DNA of 64,000 bases from CADEDH01 sp965262175 (GTDB taxonomy: Bacteria > Actinomycetota > Acidimicrobiia > Acidimicrobiales > SZUA-35), in contig CBDHES010000002.1 of assembly GCA_965262175.1 (NCBI GenBank), forward strand, positions 1,984,001-2,048,000, read 5' to 3'. Position 1 is the stretch's first letter, and each line of letters starts with the position of its first letter. Shown piece by piece: positions 34,763 to 42,960 of this stretch. The notes below the pieces were generated by a model, which made no database searches, was not told the DNA's origin, and saw nothing but the letters and a program-made list of their open reading frames with translations. The translations under genes were made by a program, and so were the position numbers.

Positions 34763-34791
34763 AAGATAAAGGTGTCGGCCCGGCGGGGCAA
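34763..34791 (-). promoter_or_regulatory. Promoter of the second importer-sulfatase operon
   Basis: On the minus strand TTGCCC (34791-34786) and TATCTT (34768-34763) are separated by exactly 17 bp, the best sigma70-like pair seen in the window. A start point near 34756 would leave a leader of about 48 bases that includes the AAAGGGGGAGAG ribosome site. Confidence 0.6.
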
Positions 34792-34840
34792 GTACGCAGC
34801 CTTCTGACAGGGCCCGGGGCACCGGGGTAGCGTCGTCGGC

Positions 34841-36028
34841 ATGGTCACCTCCCCGACCCCTGCCGAGCTGGCGACCGAGGTCCGCCACTTCTTCGATGAC
34901 GTGCTCCCGACCGCCCTCGACGGCGTCACCGGGAGCCTCGACCGGGCCCGGGCGTGGCGGGCGGCGCTGTTCGATCACGGCCTGGCCGCCCTCGACTACC
35001 CCGAGGCGTTCGGGGGGCGGGAGCTGGGCCCGGCCCACCTGGAGGCCTACCGCCAGGTGTCGGCCGGTCGAATCCCGAGGGAGGACAGCGTCTACGGGAT
35101 CGGGGTCGGGATGGCCCTCCCCACGATCCGGGACTACGGCCACGACGGGCTGAAGGAGCGGTTCCTCCGGGCCGGGCTCCGAGGGGAAGATATATGGTGT
35201 CAGATGTACTCCGAGCCGGGGGCCGGGTCCGACCTCGCCTCGCTGGCCACCAAGGCCACCCGTGACGGCGACGAGTGGGTGGTCGAAGGCCAGAAGGTGT
35301 GGACCTCCGGCGCCCAGCACAGCCAGTTCGCCATCCTGTTGGCCCGCACCAACCCCGACGCCCCCAAGCACCAGGGGATCACGATGTTCGTGCTCCCCGT
35401 CGAGCAGGAGGGGGTGACGGTCCGACCCCTGATCCAGATGACGGGGGAGGCCGAGTTCAACGAGGTGTTCCTCGACGGGGCCCGGATCCCGGCCGACTGG
35501 GTGGTCGGCGAGATCAACGCCGGCTGGTCGGTGGCCGTCGCCCTGCTGGCCCACGAGCGCGTCCAGACCGGGTCGGCCTCGATGAGCGGCTCGTCGACCC
35601 AGAAGTCGAAGGCCGGCCGGGTCCCGATCCCGGTCGCCCAACTCATCGAGTTGGCCGCCGAGCGAGGTCGGCTCGACGATCCGATCGTCCGCCAGGAGTT
35701 GGCCCGCCTCCACACCGGGGAGCGGATCGTGGCCACCCTCCGGGAGCGGGCCGGCATGCACCCCTCGATCGGCAAGCTGTGGCGGACTCGCCAGGGTCGG
35801 GCGGCAGCCGACCTGGCGGCCGAGCTGGCGTTCCCGGCATCGCCGGCCTGGGGGGCCGACGACCACGACGAGGACTACTTCGCCTTCCACATCCTCAACT
35901 GCCGGGGCATGAGCCTCGGTGGGGGGACCGACGAGATCCAGCGCAACACGCTGGGAGAGCGGGCACTTGGCCTCCCCCGGGAGCCGGGCCCCGACCGCAA
36001 CACCCCGTTCCGGGAGCTGCCCCGATGA
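34841..36028 (+). CDS. Acyl-CoA dehydrogenase
   Basis: 395 residues, normal length. CQMYSEPGAGSDLASLATKA is the ACAD signature 1, EWVVEGQKVWTSGAQHSQFA binds FAD, and SLGGGTDEIQRNTLGERALGLP is the C-terminal signature. The Glu in GGTDEIQR marks the FAD-site region; the catalytic base was not assigned with certainty. It makes the alpha,beta double bond in an acyl-CoA. Its stop overlaps the next gene as ATGA, so an operon with the nitronate monooxygenase-like and CoA-transferase genes is likely. Divergent from the importer operon. Confidence 0.92.
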   Translation: MVTSPTPAELATEVRHFFDDVLPTALDGVTGSLDRARAWRAALFDHGLAALDYPEAFGGRELGPAHLEAYRQVSAGRIPREDSVYGIGVGMALPTIRDYGHDGLKERFLRAGLRGEDIWCQMYSEPGAGSDLASLATKATRDGDEWVVEGQKVWTSGAQHSQFAILLARTNPDAPKHQGITMFVLPVEQEGVTVRPLIQMTGEAEFNEVFLDGARIPADWVVGEINAGWSVAVALLAHERVQTGSASMSGSSTQKSKAGRVPIPVAQLIELAAERGRLDDPIVRQELARLHTGERIVATLRERAGMHPSIGKLWRTRQGRAAADLAAELAFPASPAWGADDHDEDYFAFHILNCRGMSLGGGTDEIQRNTLGERALGLPREPGPDRNTPFRELPR

Positions 36029-37128
36029 GCTCGGCCGATCCGCTGCGGACCCCGCTGTGCGACGCCTACGGGATCGAGGTCCCCGTGTTCGGCTTCGCCC
36101 ACGACATCCCGACCGTGGCTGCCATCACCAACGCCGGCGGTCTCGGCGTCTACGGCGCGACCCGGCGGTTCCCCCACGAGATCCGGGAGGAGCTGGCCGA
36201 GATCCGGCGGCTGGTCGGCGACCGGCCGTTCGGGGTGGACCTGGTCCTCCCCGACGGGATGCCCGAGCACAACAGCCGGGAGGCCATCGAGGCCCACATT
36301 CCCGACGGCCATCGGGCGTTCGTCGAGCAGCTCGCCGCCAAGTATGAGGTACCGCCCCCATCGGGGCCCGGGATGCGGACCCGGTTCATCCGCTCCACCG
36401 AGATCGAGGCCGAGCAGTTGGCGGCGGTGATGGAGTCCGACGTCGACCTCTTCGCCTGCGGGATCGGGGCGCCCCGAGCGGCGGTCGACGAGGCCCGGTC
36501 GCTGGGGAAGAAGACGGCGGCCCTGATCGGCAGCCCCCGCCATGTCACCCGGGCCCTCGCCTCGGGGGTCGATCTGATCGTGGCCCAGGGTTACGACGCC
36601 GGCGCCCACACCGGCCCGATCGGCACGTTCAGCCTGATCCCCCAGATCGTCGACGCCGTCGGCGACGTGCCGGTGCTGGCCGCTGGCGGGGTGGCGACCG
36701 GACGCCACGTGGCGGCGTCGCTGGCCATGGGGGCTCAGGGGGTGTGGACCGGCACGATGTGGCTGACGACCGCCGAGCACAGCGCCCACCTGGCGCCGGC
36801 ACTGGTCGACAAGCTCCTGGCCGCCGGCTCGGCCGACACGGTGATCACCCGGTCCGAGAGCGGCAAGACGTTCCGCCAGATCCGATCGGCGTGGAGCGAC
36901 GAGTGGGAGGCTCCCGACGCCCCGACCCCGCTCAAGATGCCGTATCAAGACGTCCTGGTCGGCGACCTCCTGGGAGCGATCGACGAGCACGAGGTCGCGC
37001 CCCTGCTCCACTCGGGCGCCGGCCAGTCGATCGGGTACGCCTCGGCCGTGCGGCCGGTGGCCGACGTGTTGGGCGACCTGGTCGACGAAGCCCGGTCGAC
37101 CTTGACCCGCCTCGGCGGGAGCCGGTGA
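36025..37128 (+). CDS. Nitronate monooxygenase family FMN protein
   Basis: About 367 residues. A TIM-barrel FMN enzyme with FGFAHDIPTVAAITNAGGLG, GVDLIVAQGYDAGAHTGPIG (phosphate/FMN region) and VPVLAAGGVATGRHVAASLAMGAQGVWTG, the family hallmarks. Members oxidise nitronates or reduce enones; here the operon with acyl-CoA dehydrogenase and CoA-transferase suggests an acyl-CoA substrate pathway rather than nitroalkane detoxification. ATG at 36025 overlaps the upstream TGA. Confidence 0.88.
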   Translation: MSSADPLRTPLCDAYGIEVPVFGFAHDIPTVAAITNAGGLGVYGATRRFPHEIREELAEIRRLVGDRPFGVDLVLPDGMPEHNSREAIEAHIPDGHRAFVEQLAAKYEVPPPSGPGMRTRFIRSTEIEAEQLAAVMESDVDLFACGIGAPRAAVDEARSLGKKTAALIGSPRHVTRALASGVDLIVAQGYDAGAHTGPIGTFSLIPQIVDAVGDVPVLAAGGVATGRHVAASLAMGAQGVWTGTMWLTTAEHSAHLAPALVDKLLAAGSADTVITRSESGKTFRQIRSAWSDEWEAPDAPTPLKMPYQDVLVGDLLGAIDEHEVAPLLHSGAGQSIGYASAVRPVADVLGDLVDEARSTLTRLGGSR

Positions 37129-37162
37129 TGGGCCGGCGGATCGAATCCCGGGAGGGACGCTG

Positions 37163-38455
37163 ATGGCCGGAATCCTCGACGATCTGAAGGTGGTGGAGCT
37201 GGCCCAGAACGCCGCCATCCCGATGTGCGGTCGGTTGCTGGCCGGCTTGGGGGCCGACGTGGTCAAGGTCGAACCGCCCGAGGGTGACGCCATGCGGGGC
37301 CTGGCCCAGCTCGGCGATCGAGAAGCCAAGGCCTACGCGGTCATCAACCCCGGAAAGCGGTCGATGGCTCTCGACCTGGCCTCGCCCGATGCCGGCGAGG
37401 TGCTCGACGGGCTGTTCCGGTGGGCCGACGTGGCACTCGTGGCGTTCAAGCAGTCCGACCTCGACCGCTACGGGATCGGCTGGGACCAGGCCCGGGCCGT
37501 GAACCCCCGGCTCGTCCACCTGACCCACACCCCGTTCGGTCCCGACGGTCCCGACGCCGATCAGGGCGGGTACGACGTGCTCGTCCAGGCCCTCAGCGGC
37601 GTCGGGTTCATCATGAACCGGTCGGCCGATGGGCGGCCGCTGCCGACACGCCCCGCCATCAACGACTTCGGCACCGGGATGGTGTCGGCGTTCGCCGTGC
37701 TGGCCGCGCTCCGTCATCGCGACGCCACCGGTGAGGGGCAGCGGGTCGACACCTCGCTGCTGGGAACGGCGATGAACCTGGGGATCGCCGTGCTCGGCTA
37801 CTTCCCGGAGGTCGACGCCGAGCCGATGGGTGAGCTCCTGGAGGACCTGACGGCGATGCGGGCCGCCGGCGCCGACTTCGACGCCCAACGCACCGCCTAC
37901 GAGGACCGCGTCGTGGCCGGGCAGGGGGCGTTCCAGCTCTACTTCCGGCACTACGCCACCAGCGACGGGTTGGTGTCGGTGGCCGGACTGAGCGCCGGTC
38001 TGCGGGACAAGTTCCACGAGGTCACCGGCCTCGACTACCCGCCGCGGCCCGAGCCCACCGATCCGGAGTTCCGGCGGGTCGTGGACGCTGCCGAGCGGTT
38101 GTTCGCCACCCGAACGACCGACGAGTGGATCGCCGCCCTCCGGGCGGTCGGGTATCCCTGTGGTCGCTACAACCTCCCGGTCGAGGCCCTGTCCGACCCC
38201 CAGGTCCGGGCCAACGACTACGCCGTCGACCTCGACCACCCGATCTTCGGTCCCTACACCACCGCCGGGATGCCGATCCGGTTCGGGGCCGCCGAGGCCG
38301 CCCTGGCCGGCCCCTCACCGACCTTCGCCGCCCACACCCGGACGGTGCTGGGTGAGATCGGGTTGGCTCCCGACCGGATCGAGGCCCTCGTGGCCGACGG
38401 GACCGTCGTAGCCGGCGCCGACCTCGACCGTCCGGACGCTGCAGCGGCCGACTGA
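37163..38455 (+). CDS. CaiB/BaiF-family CoA-transferase (type III)
   Basis: 430 residues. LKVVELAQNAAIPMCGRLLA, GADVVKVEPPEGDAMRG, NPGKRSMALDLASPDA and YDVLVQALSGVGFIMNRS are standard type III motifs; the catalytic Asp is probably in PAINDFGTGMVSAFAVLAAL. It moves CoA between carboxylic acids, activating a substrate without ATP. It has a good GGGAGGGACGCTG ribosome site, 34 bp after the preceding gene. A second, distinct family member is at 49229-50413. Confidence 0.9.
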   Translation: MAGILDDLKVVELAQNAAIPMCGRLLAGLGADVVKVEPPEGDAMRGLAQLGDREAKAYAVINPGKRSMALDLASPDAGEVLDGLFRWADVALVAFKQSDLDRYGIGWDQARAVNPRLVHLTHTPFGPDGPDADQGGYDVLVQALSGVGFIMNRSADGRPLPTRPAINDFGTGMVSAFAVLAALRHRDATGEGQRVDTSLLGTAMNLGIAVLGYFPEVDAEPMGELLEDLTAMRAAGADFDAQRTAYEDRVVAGQGAFQLYFRHYATSDGLVSVAGLSAGLRDKFHEVTGLDYPPRPEPTDPEFRRVVDAAERLFATRTTDEWIAALRAVGYPCGRYNLPVEALSDPQVRANDYAVDLDHPIFGPYTTAGMPIRFGAAEAALAGPSPTFAAHTRTVLGEIGLAPDRIEALVADGTVVAGADLDRPDAAAAD

Positions 38456-38468
38456 CCGTCCGATCCGG

Positions 38469-39662
38469 TCAGGGAACGACGACCGGAATCGAGCGGGGGC
38501 CACGGATCTGGCCCTCCGACCAGATGACGTCGGCCCCCGGTGCCAGCTCGAAGTCGGGGAGCTCCTCCAGCCAGACCCTGATGGCGACCTCCATCTCGAG
38601 CCGGGCCAGGTTCGATCCGAGGCAGCGGTGGATGCCCGATCCGAAGGCCATGTGCCGGTTCTGGGTTCGGTCGATCACGACCTCATCGGCGTCGTCGAAC
38701 TGCTGCGGGTCTCGACAGGCGATGGGGAACGACATCATCACGGTCTCCCCGGCCCGGATGTCGAGCCCGTCGATCGTGGTGTCCCGGGTCACCCGACGGG
38801 CCACGTTGACCGGGGCGTAGGCCCGGAGCAGTTCCTCGGAGGCGGTGGGGATCAGCGCCGGGTCGGCTGCCAGTCGGCGGCGGTCCTCGGGGTGGGTGGC
38901 GAGATGCCACAGGGCCGCCCCGATCGAGCTCCAGGTCGTGTCGATCCCGGCCACCAACTGGAGGAGCAGCATCCGCTGGATCAGGTCGTCGTCGAGGGGG
39001 CGCCCGTCGAGGGTGGCCTGCGTGAGGTGGGTGACGAGGTCGGTGCCGGGGTTGGCCCGCCGATGCTCGATCTGGCCCGCCATGTAGTCCATGATCGACC
39101 GTTCGGCTTCCTCGCGGACCGCGAGGTCCCGGCCTCCGATCTCGATGAACTGCACCACCCATCGGCGGAACGTGTCGCCCAGCTCGGGTGCCACCCCGAG
39201 GATGGCGGCGATGGCGGCGACCGGGATGTGTTGGGCGTAGTCGACGGCGGCGTCGCCGGCTCCCCGTTCGGCGACCGAGCGGGCCCGGCCCCGGCAGTGG
39301 GCTTCGATGTCGGGCTCCCAGGCCTCGATCCGGCGTGGGGAGAAGAACGGCAGCAGGATCCGCCGCAGCTCCCCGTGCTCGGGAGGATCGGAGTGGATCG
39401 GCGGCATCAGGGCCCGGGGCTGGCTCCCGCCGGCGGTGAAGCCGTAGTGGACGTTGGAGAACGTCTCGGTGTCGTGGGAGATCTGGTGGAGCTGGTCGTA
39501 GGTCAGCGGCAGCCAGACGCCCTCGTTGTACCGGCCGGTCCGGGCCATCGGGCACTGCTCCCGCAGCTCGTTCCAGATCGGGTACGGATCGGCGACCCAG
39601 GTCGGGTCGTGGTGGTCCCAGTCGGTGACCCAGTCGGTCACCTCGGAGTTGTCGATCGTCAT
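38469..39662 (-). CDS. Cytochrome P450
   Basis: About 397 residues. I-helix LLQLVAGIDTTWSSIGAALW, K-helix SEELLRAYAPVNVARR, haem loop AFGSGIHRCLGSNLARLE with C347. It is a paralogue of the P450 at 5685-6869, sharing the C-terminal GQIRGPR-IP ending. The ATG at 39662 is preferred, with GGGAGAGCGAG before it and the family's DWDHHDPTWV opening right after; upstream in-frame sequence overlaps the divergent gene. Substrate unknown; acyl-CoA and ring-cleavage neighbours suggest a terpenoid, steroid or aromatic. Confidence 0.92.
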   Translation of the reverse strand: MTIDNSEVTDWVTDWDHHDPTWVADPYPIWNELREQCPMARTGRYNEGVWLPLTYDQLHQISHDTETFSNVHYGFTAGGSQPRALMPPIHSDPPEHGELRRILLPFFSPRRIEAWEPDIEAHCRGRARSVAERGAGDAAVDYAQHIPVAAIAAILGVAPELGDTFRRWVVQFIEIGGRDLAVREEAERSIMDYMAGQIEHRRANPGTDLVTHLTQATLDGRPLDDDLIQRMLLLQLVAGIDTTWSSIGAALWHLATHPEDRRRLAADPALIPTASEELLRAYAPVNVARRVTRDTTIDGLDIRAGETVMMSFPIACRDPQQFDDADEVVIDRTQNRHMAFGSGIHRCLGSNLARLEMEVAIRVWLEELPDFELAPGADVIWSEGQIRGPRSIPVVVP

Positions 39663-39802
39663 CTCGCTCTCCCGGCCGGTCGTGGCGTCGACCCTAGTGA
39701 AGAGACCGACGGTCGACGAACCGACCCCGCGGTCATCGGGCGCGAACCGCGAGCTACGTTCGTGACGAACCACGATCGACGCCGAGCAGAGGGGTTGGCA
39801 GG

Positions 39803-41548
39803 ATGTCGACATGGGCGGAGTTCTTCGGGGGCGACGAGTACCAGAACCGCCGGCTACGGGAACATGCCGAGGAGTTGGCCGCGCTCAACTCGATCTCCCG
39901 CCGCAACGACCGTCGGCTCCGGTCGCAGCTGGCCGCCGTCAAGGGCGACCTGGACTCCCGGGTCGATCGCCTGAGCCGTTCCTTCGACGCGTTCGTCGAG
40001 CTGAGCGACCTACGGGTCACACTCGGCGCCTTCGGTGATGAGGCGACGCTCCGCCACCGGACCGGGACGCTCCTGGCCGGGCTGCTGGCCGGTGGTTCGG
40101 CGGCGGTCTCGGCGCCGGCGGCCACCGCCGAGACCGCCGACCCGGTCGCCTTCGCCGCCCAGCGGTTGATCGAGCTCGACCACGTTCCCGGCTACTGGCT
40201 CTCGCCCGCTGCTCGGGCCCTGGCTCTCATGATCGATGACGGGTCGACGGCCGACCCCGATCGCATCGAGGAGTTGGTGGCCAGCGCCACCGATCTCGAC
40301 CCGAAGCGGACCAACGCCTTTCTCACGGTGAGCGAGCTGGCCACCGGCCGGGCGACGACCACCGAGCGGTTGGACGAGCTCCTTGCGGGTTTGACCCCCG
40401 GGCGGCCGGCGACCCGACTGTCGCAGGCCCTCTACCGGGCGTCGATCGCCGGCCGGTTGGGCCCCGATGCCGTCCGGGCCGCGGAGGCCCACATCGTGAC
40501 CGTCGTCGACTCCCTCGACGCCGAGGCCGCCGCCGCCGAGCAGACCCGGTGGTCGAACCTGTTCGACGAGCTGGGTGAGCACGGCCGGACGACGACCCTG
40601 GCCGCCGGGAGCAGGCTCGCCGGGGCAGCCGCCCTCGTCGAGACCGGCCGCGTCCCGACCGAGGCCGACCGTGAGCCGATCCCGGCCGCGATCGACCTGA
40701 CCAGGACCGATCGTCAACCGATCGGGGCCGACACCGTCGGAGCGGAGGTCGACCCGCTCGACGCCGGGGCCGATCCCGTCGACGCCGAGTTGCTCGGCAG
40801 CTTGATCGACCTGTTGTCGGAGGGCTCCCCGGAGGAGGTGCCGTTGCTGCGGCGGGCCGACGAGCTGCGCCAGATCATCGAGGACGGTGCGGCGGAGCCC
40901 CGCGTCCGATGGAACGATCCCACCGGCGACATCCTCGAGCTGATCAGGGCCGACGCCCTCCACGCCGGCCCGGCCGGACCACCGGCCCGCCGGGCCGGGC
41001 GGTCGTGGATCGGCACCTGGGCCGACGCTCAGATGGAAACGCTGACCGGCGCCACCGCGCCGCGAAAGAAGGTCAAGCCGTTTTCCGGTGTCCCGGCGGT
41101 GACCGTCACCCCCGCCGGCCCCGACGAGGCGGAGCGGGAGGAGGCGGAGAACGTGCTCGACGAGCGGGCCTCGGCCCCCGACGATGGTCGGAGCGGCTAC
41201 TGGGCGATGGTGATCGGCGCCATCGTGGCCCTGATCGCCGTCGTCGTGGCCATCGCCGGAGCGACCGTAGCGTGGCTGGTGGCGGTGGCCGCCGTGGTCG
41301 CCGCCGGGCTGGGCGCGCTCGCCCAGACCCAGACCCGCGGTGACACTGCCGCCGCCGCCCACCGGGCCGAGACCCGACGCCGGCAGCTCGGCAATGCCAT
41401 CGAGCGGGCCCGGCAGGAGATGGAGCGGGAGGCGGCGGAACTGGACGGGTGGCGGGCGTCGGCCACCCACCACCGGGAGACGATCCGCCGGCTGACCGCC
41501 CGATCCTCGACGTCGGAGTCACAACCGGCCGGGTCCGCCCCGGCCTGA
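39803..41548 (+). CDS. Unknown protein: N-terminal coiled coil, TPR-like helical middle, C-terminal membrane hairpin
   Basis: A 581-residue protein I cannot assign to a family. Residues about 15-70 form a charged coiled coil (NRRLREHAEELAALNSISRR). The middle (70-300) is Ala-rich and helical, possibly TPR-like (LIELDHVPGYWLSPAARALA). A Pro/Asp-rich part follows (300-420). About residues 465-508 hold two adjacent spans (MVIGAIVALIAVVVAIAGA and VAWLVAVAAVVAAGLGALA), and the tail (510-570) is again a charged coiled coil (RQEMEREAAELDGW). The pattern suggests a scaffold anchored by a hairpin, with both ends in the cytoplasm. ATG at 39803; divergent from the P450. Confidence 0.65.
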   Translation: MSTWAEFFGGDEYQNRRLREHAEELAALNSISRRNDRRLRSQLAAVKGDLDSRVDRLSRSFDAFVELSDLRVTLGAFGDEATLRHRTGTLLAGLLAGGSAAVSAPAATAETADPVAFAAQRLIELDHVPGYWLSPAARALALMIDDGSTADPDRIEELVASATDLDPKRTNAFLTVSELATGRATTTERLDELLAGLTPGRPATRLSQALYRASIAGRLGPDAVRAAEAHIVTVVDSLDAEAAAAEQTRWSNLFDELGEHGRTTTLAAGSRLAGAAALVETGRVPTEADREPIPAAIDLTRTDRQPIGADTVGAEVDPLDAGADPVDAELLGSLIDLLSEGSPEEVPLLRRADELRQIIEDGAAEPRVRWNDPTGDILELIRADALHAGPAGPPARRAGRSWIGTWADAQMETLTGATAPRKKVKPFSGVPAVTVTPAGPDEAEREEAENVLDERASAPDDGRSGYWAMVIGAIVALIAVVVAIAGATVAWLVAVAAVVAAGLGALAQTQTRGDTAAAAHRAETRRRQLGNAIERARQEMEREAAELDGWRASATHHRETIRRLTARSSTSESQPAGSAPA

Positions 41549-41581
41549 CCGGGCCGGGGCGGGTGGGCACGCCCACCGGCC

Positions 41582-41896
41582 CTACGGTCGGCCCACCGAC
41601 CGGAGGGCGCGGGGGCTGGGCGCCGGTTCGACCGTGAGGTCACTCCGGGCCAGGACCCGGCACGCCAGGGCGTACCCGTCGCCCTCTTCCGCGGCCGTGA
41701 CGTGGCGACGGCTCATCTTGAGGGTGTCGTAGGTCCCGTCGACCACCCGCACCCGGCACACGCCACAGCCCCCGCCCCGGCAGCCGACCGGCAGCGCGGC
41801 CGCGGCTCGGGCCACCATCTCGATCAGGACCGGTTGGCCGTCGGAGACCGGGAAGGCGATCGGGTCGCCATCGCCGGTCACCGTGCAGGTGAACAC
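41582..41896 (-). CDS. Chloroplast-type 2Fe-2S ferredoxin (XylT/DmpQ-like)
   Basis: About 104 residues. The cluster ligands are C-x4-C-x2-C in VGCRGGGCGVCRVRVVDG, plus a fourth Cys in EGDGYALACRVLARSDL. This spacing, the MSRRHVTAAEEGDG segment, and the place right after a catechol 2,3-dioxygenase gene match XylT-type ferredoxins, which re-reduce the oxidised iron of the dioxygenase. GTG at 41896 is 2 bp after the dioxygenase stop. The frame stays open upstream but only as a shadow of the dioxygenase. Confidence 0.88.
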   Translation of the reverse strand: MFTCTVTGDGDPIAFPVSDGQPVLIEMVARAAAALPVGCRGGGCGVCRVRVVDGTYDTLKMSRRHVTAAEEGDGYALACRVLARSDLTVEPAPSPRALRSVGRP

Positions 41897-41897
41897 C

Positions 41898-42833
41898 TCA
41901 GGTGACGATCGACAGGAAGTTCTCGTGGAGGCGGCGGTGGGCCATGTCGAGCCCGCCGCCTTCGCCGAGACCGTCCCAGGTCCAATGGATCGGTTGCCAA
42001 TCGGGGTAGTTCTGGGTGCCGCCGGCGAAGGTCTCGAACCGGTTGCCCGACGGGTCGTAGGCGTAGATGGTGTTGCCCCGGGTGATGCCGTGACGGGTCG
42101 GGCCCATGTCGACCGGCACGTCGTGAACGGCCATGATGTCGGCCGACCGGAGCACCTTCTCCCACGATTCGAGGAGGAACGAGGCGTGATGGAACCGGTT
42201 CGGTTCGGGGTGGGTGACGAAGGCGATGTCGTGCGCCTTGTTGGAGCAGGCCAGCCAGGTCGCCCCCATCTCATCGGAGTCGGGGAGCGTCACGTATTCG
42301 GTGAGATGGAAGCCGAGCGCCTCGATGAACAGCTTCGTGACCTCGGGGATGTTCGGCCCGTAGAGGAGGCAGTGGTCGAGGCGGACCGGGGCGATGCCAC
42401 GATCGGAGGCGTGGCACCACGACTTGGGGTTGACCTGGCCGAGCGGGGTGCCGACCAGGGTCTTGGTGGCGAACAGCTCGATCTGGTGGCCGGACGGAAT
42501 CTCGAACCGGACCCGTTCCCCGGTCTCCAGCAGGTCGCCGGCCGGGATCCGTTCGGTGGTCACGCCATAGTCGTTGAGGTCGCGCTCCAGCTGGGCGAGA
42601 TTGGCCTCGTCGAGGACCTTGAACCCCACGAAATCGGAGCCGGCCTCGTCGGCCTCCCGGAGGATGATGCTCGAGTGGTCCCGCTCGTCCCAGCACTTGA
42701 GGTACACGCGACCCTGGGCGTCGCGCCCGGTCTCGTCCATGCCGAGAACGTCGCGATAGAAGCGAACGCCCGCTTCGAGATCCAGCATGCGGAGCTGAAT
42801 GTGGCCCGGTCGGGTAACGCCGGTCAATGCCAT
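41898..42833 (-). CDS. Catechol 2,3-dioxygenase (extradiol, XylE/DmpB type)
   Basis: 311 residues, close to the 307 of XylE. Two vicinal-oxygen-chelate modules; Fe(II) ligands H154 (VRLDHCLLYGP), H216 or H215 (RFHHASFLLES) and E267 (SGNRFETFAGG) sit where the family needs them, and H250 in TRHGITRGNTIYAYDPSG fits the acid-base role. It opens the aromatic ring of catechols between C2 and C3. Only the ferredoxin is linked; hydrolase, dehydrogenase and tautomerase genes of the meta pathway are not adjacent, so the route must be completed elsewhere. Confidence 0.92.
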   Translation of the reverse strand: MALTGVTRPGHIQLRMLDLEAGVRFYRDVLGMDETGRDAQGRVYLKCWDERDHSSIILREADEAGSDFVGFKVLDEANLAQLERDLNDYGVTTERIPAGDLLETGERVRFEIPSGHQIELFATKTLVGTPLGQVNPKSWCHASDRGIAPVRLDHCLLYGPNIPEVTKLFIEALGFHLTEYVTLPDSDEMGATWLACSNKAHDIAFVTHPEPNRFHHASFLLESWEKVLRSADIMAVHDVPVDMGPTRHGITRGNTIYAYDPSGNRFETFAGGTQNYPDWQPIHWTWDGLGEGGGLDMAHRRLHENFLSIVT

Positions 42834-42960
42834 GACTACACCTCGTGGTCGAGTCGATGGGACGGCTGCGACCCCCCTTGGCCACCTCCCCCCTTGGTTC
42901 CCACATGCTGCCCTTTGGGGCCCGACCTCCGCCAGCTACTCGCCGGTCACGCGTCGCCGG

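Noticed and set aside
30146..34807. A 1553-codon open frame on the plus strand across the second importer operon
   Set aside because: It is antisense to four genes with clear ABC motifs. Its protein is low complexity, rich in Gly/Arg/Asp/His, with no domain pattern. High GC and codon bias keep opposite frames open.
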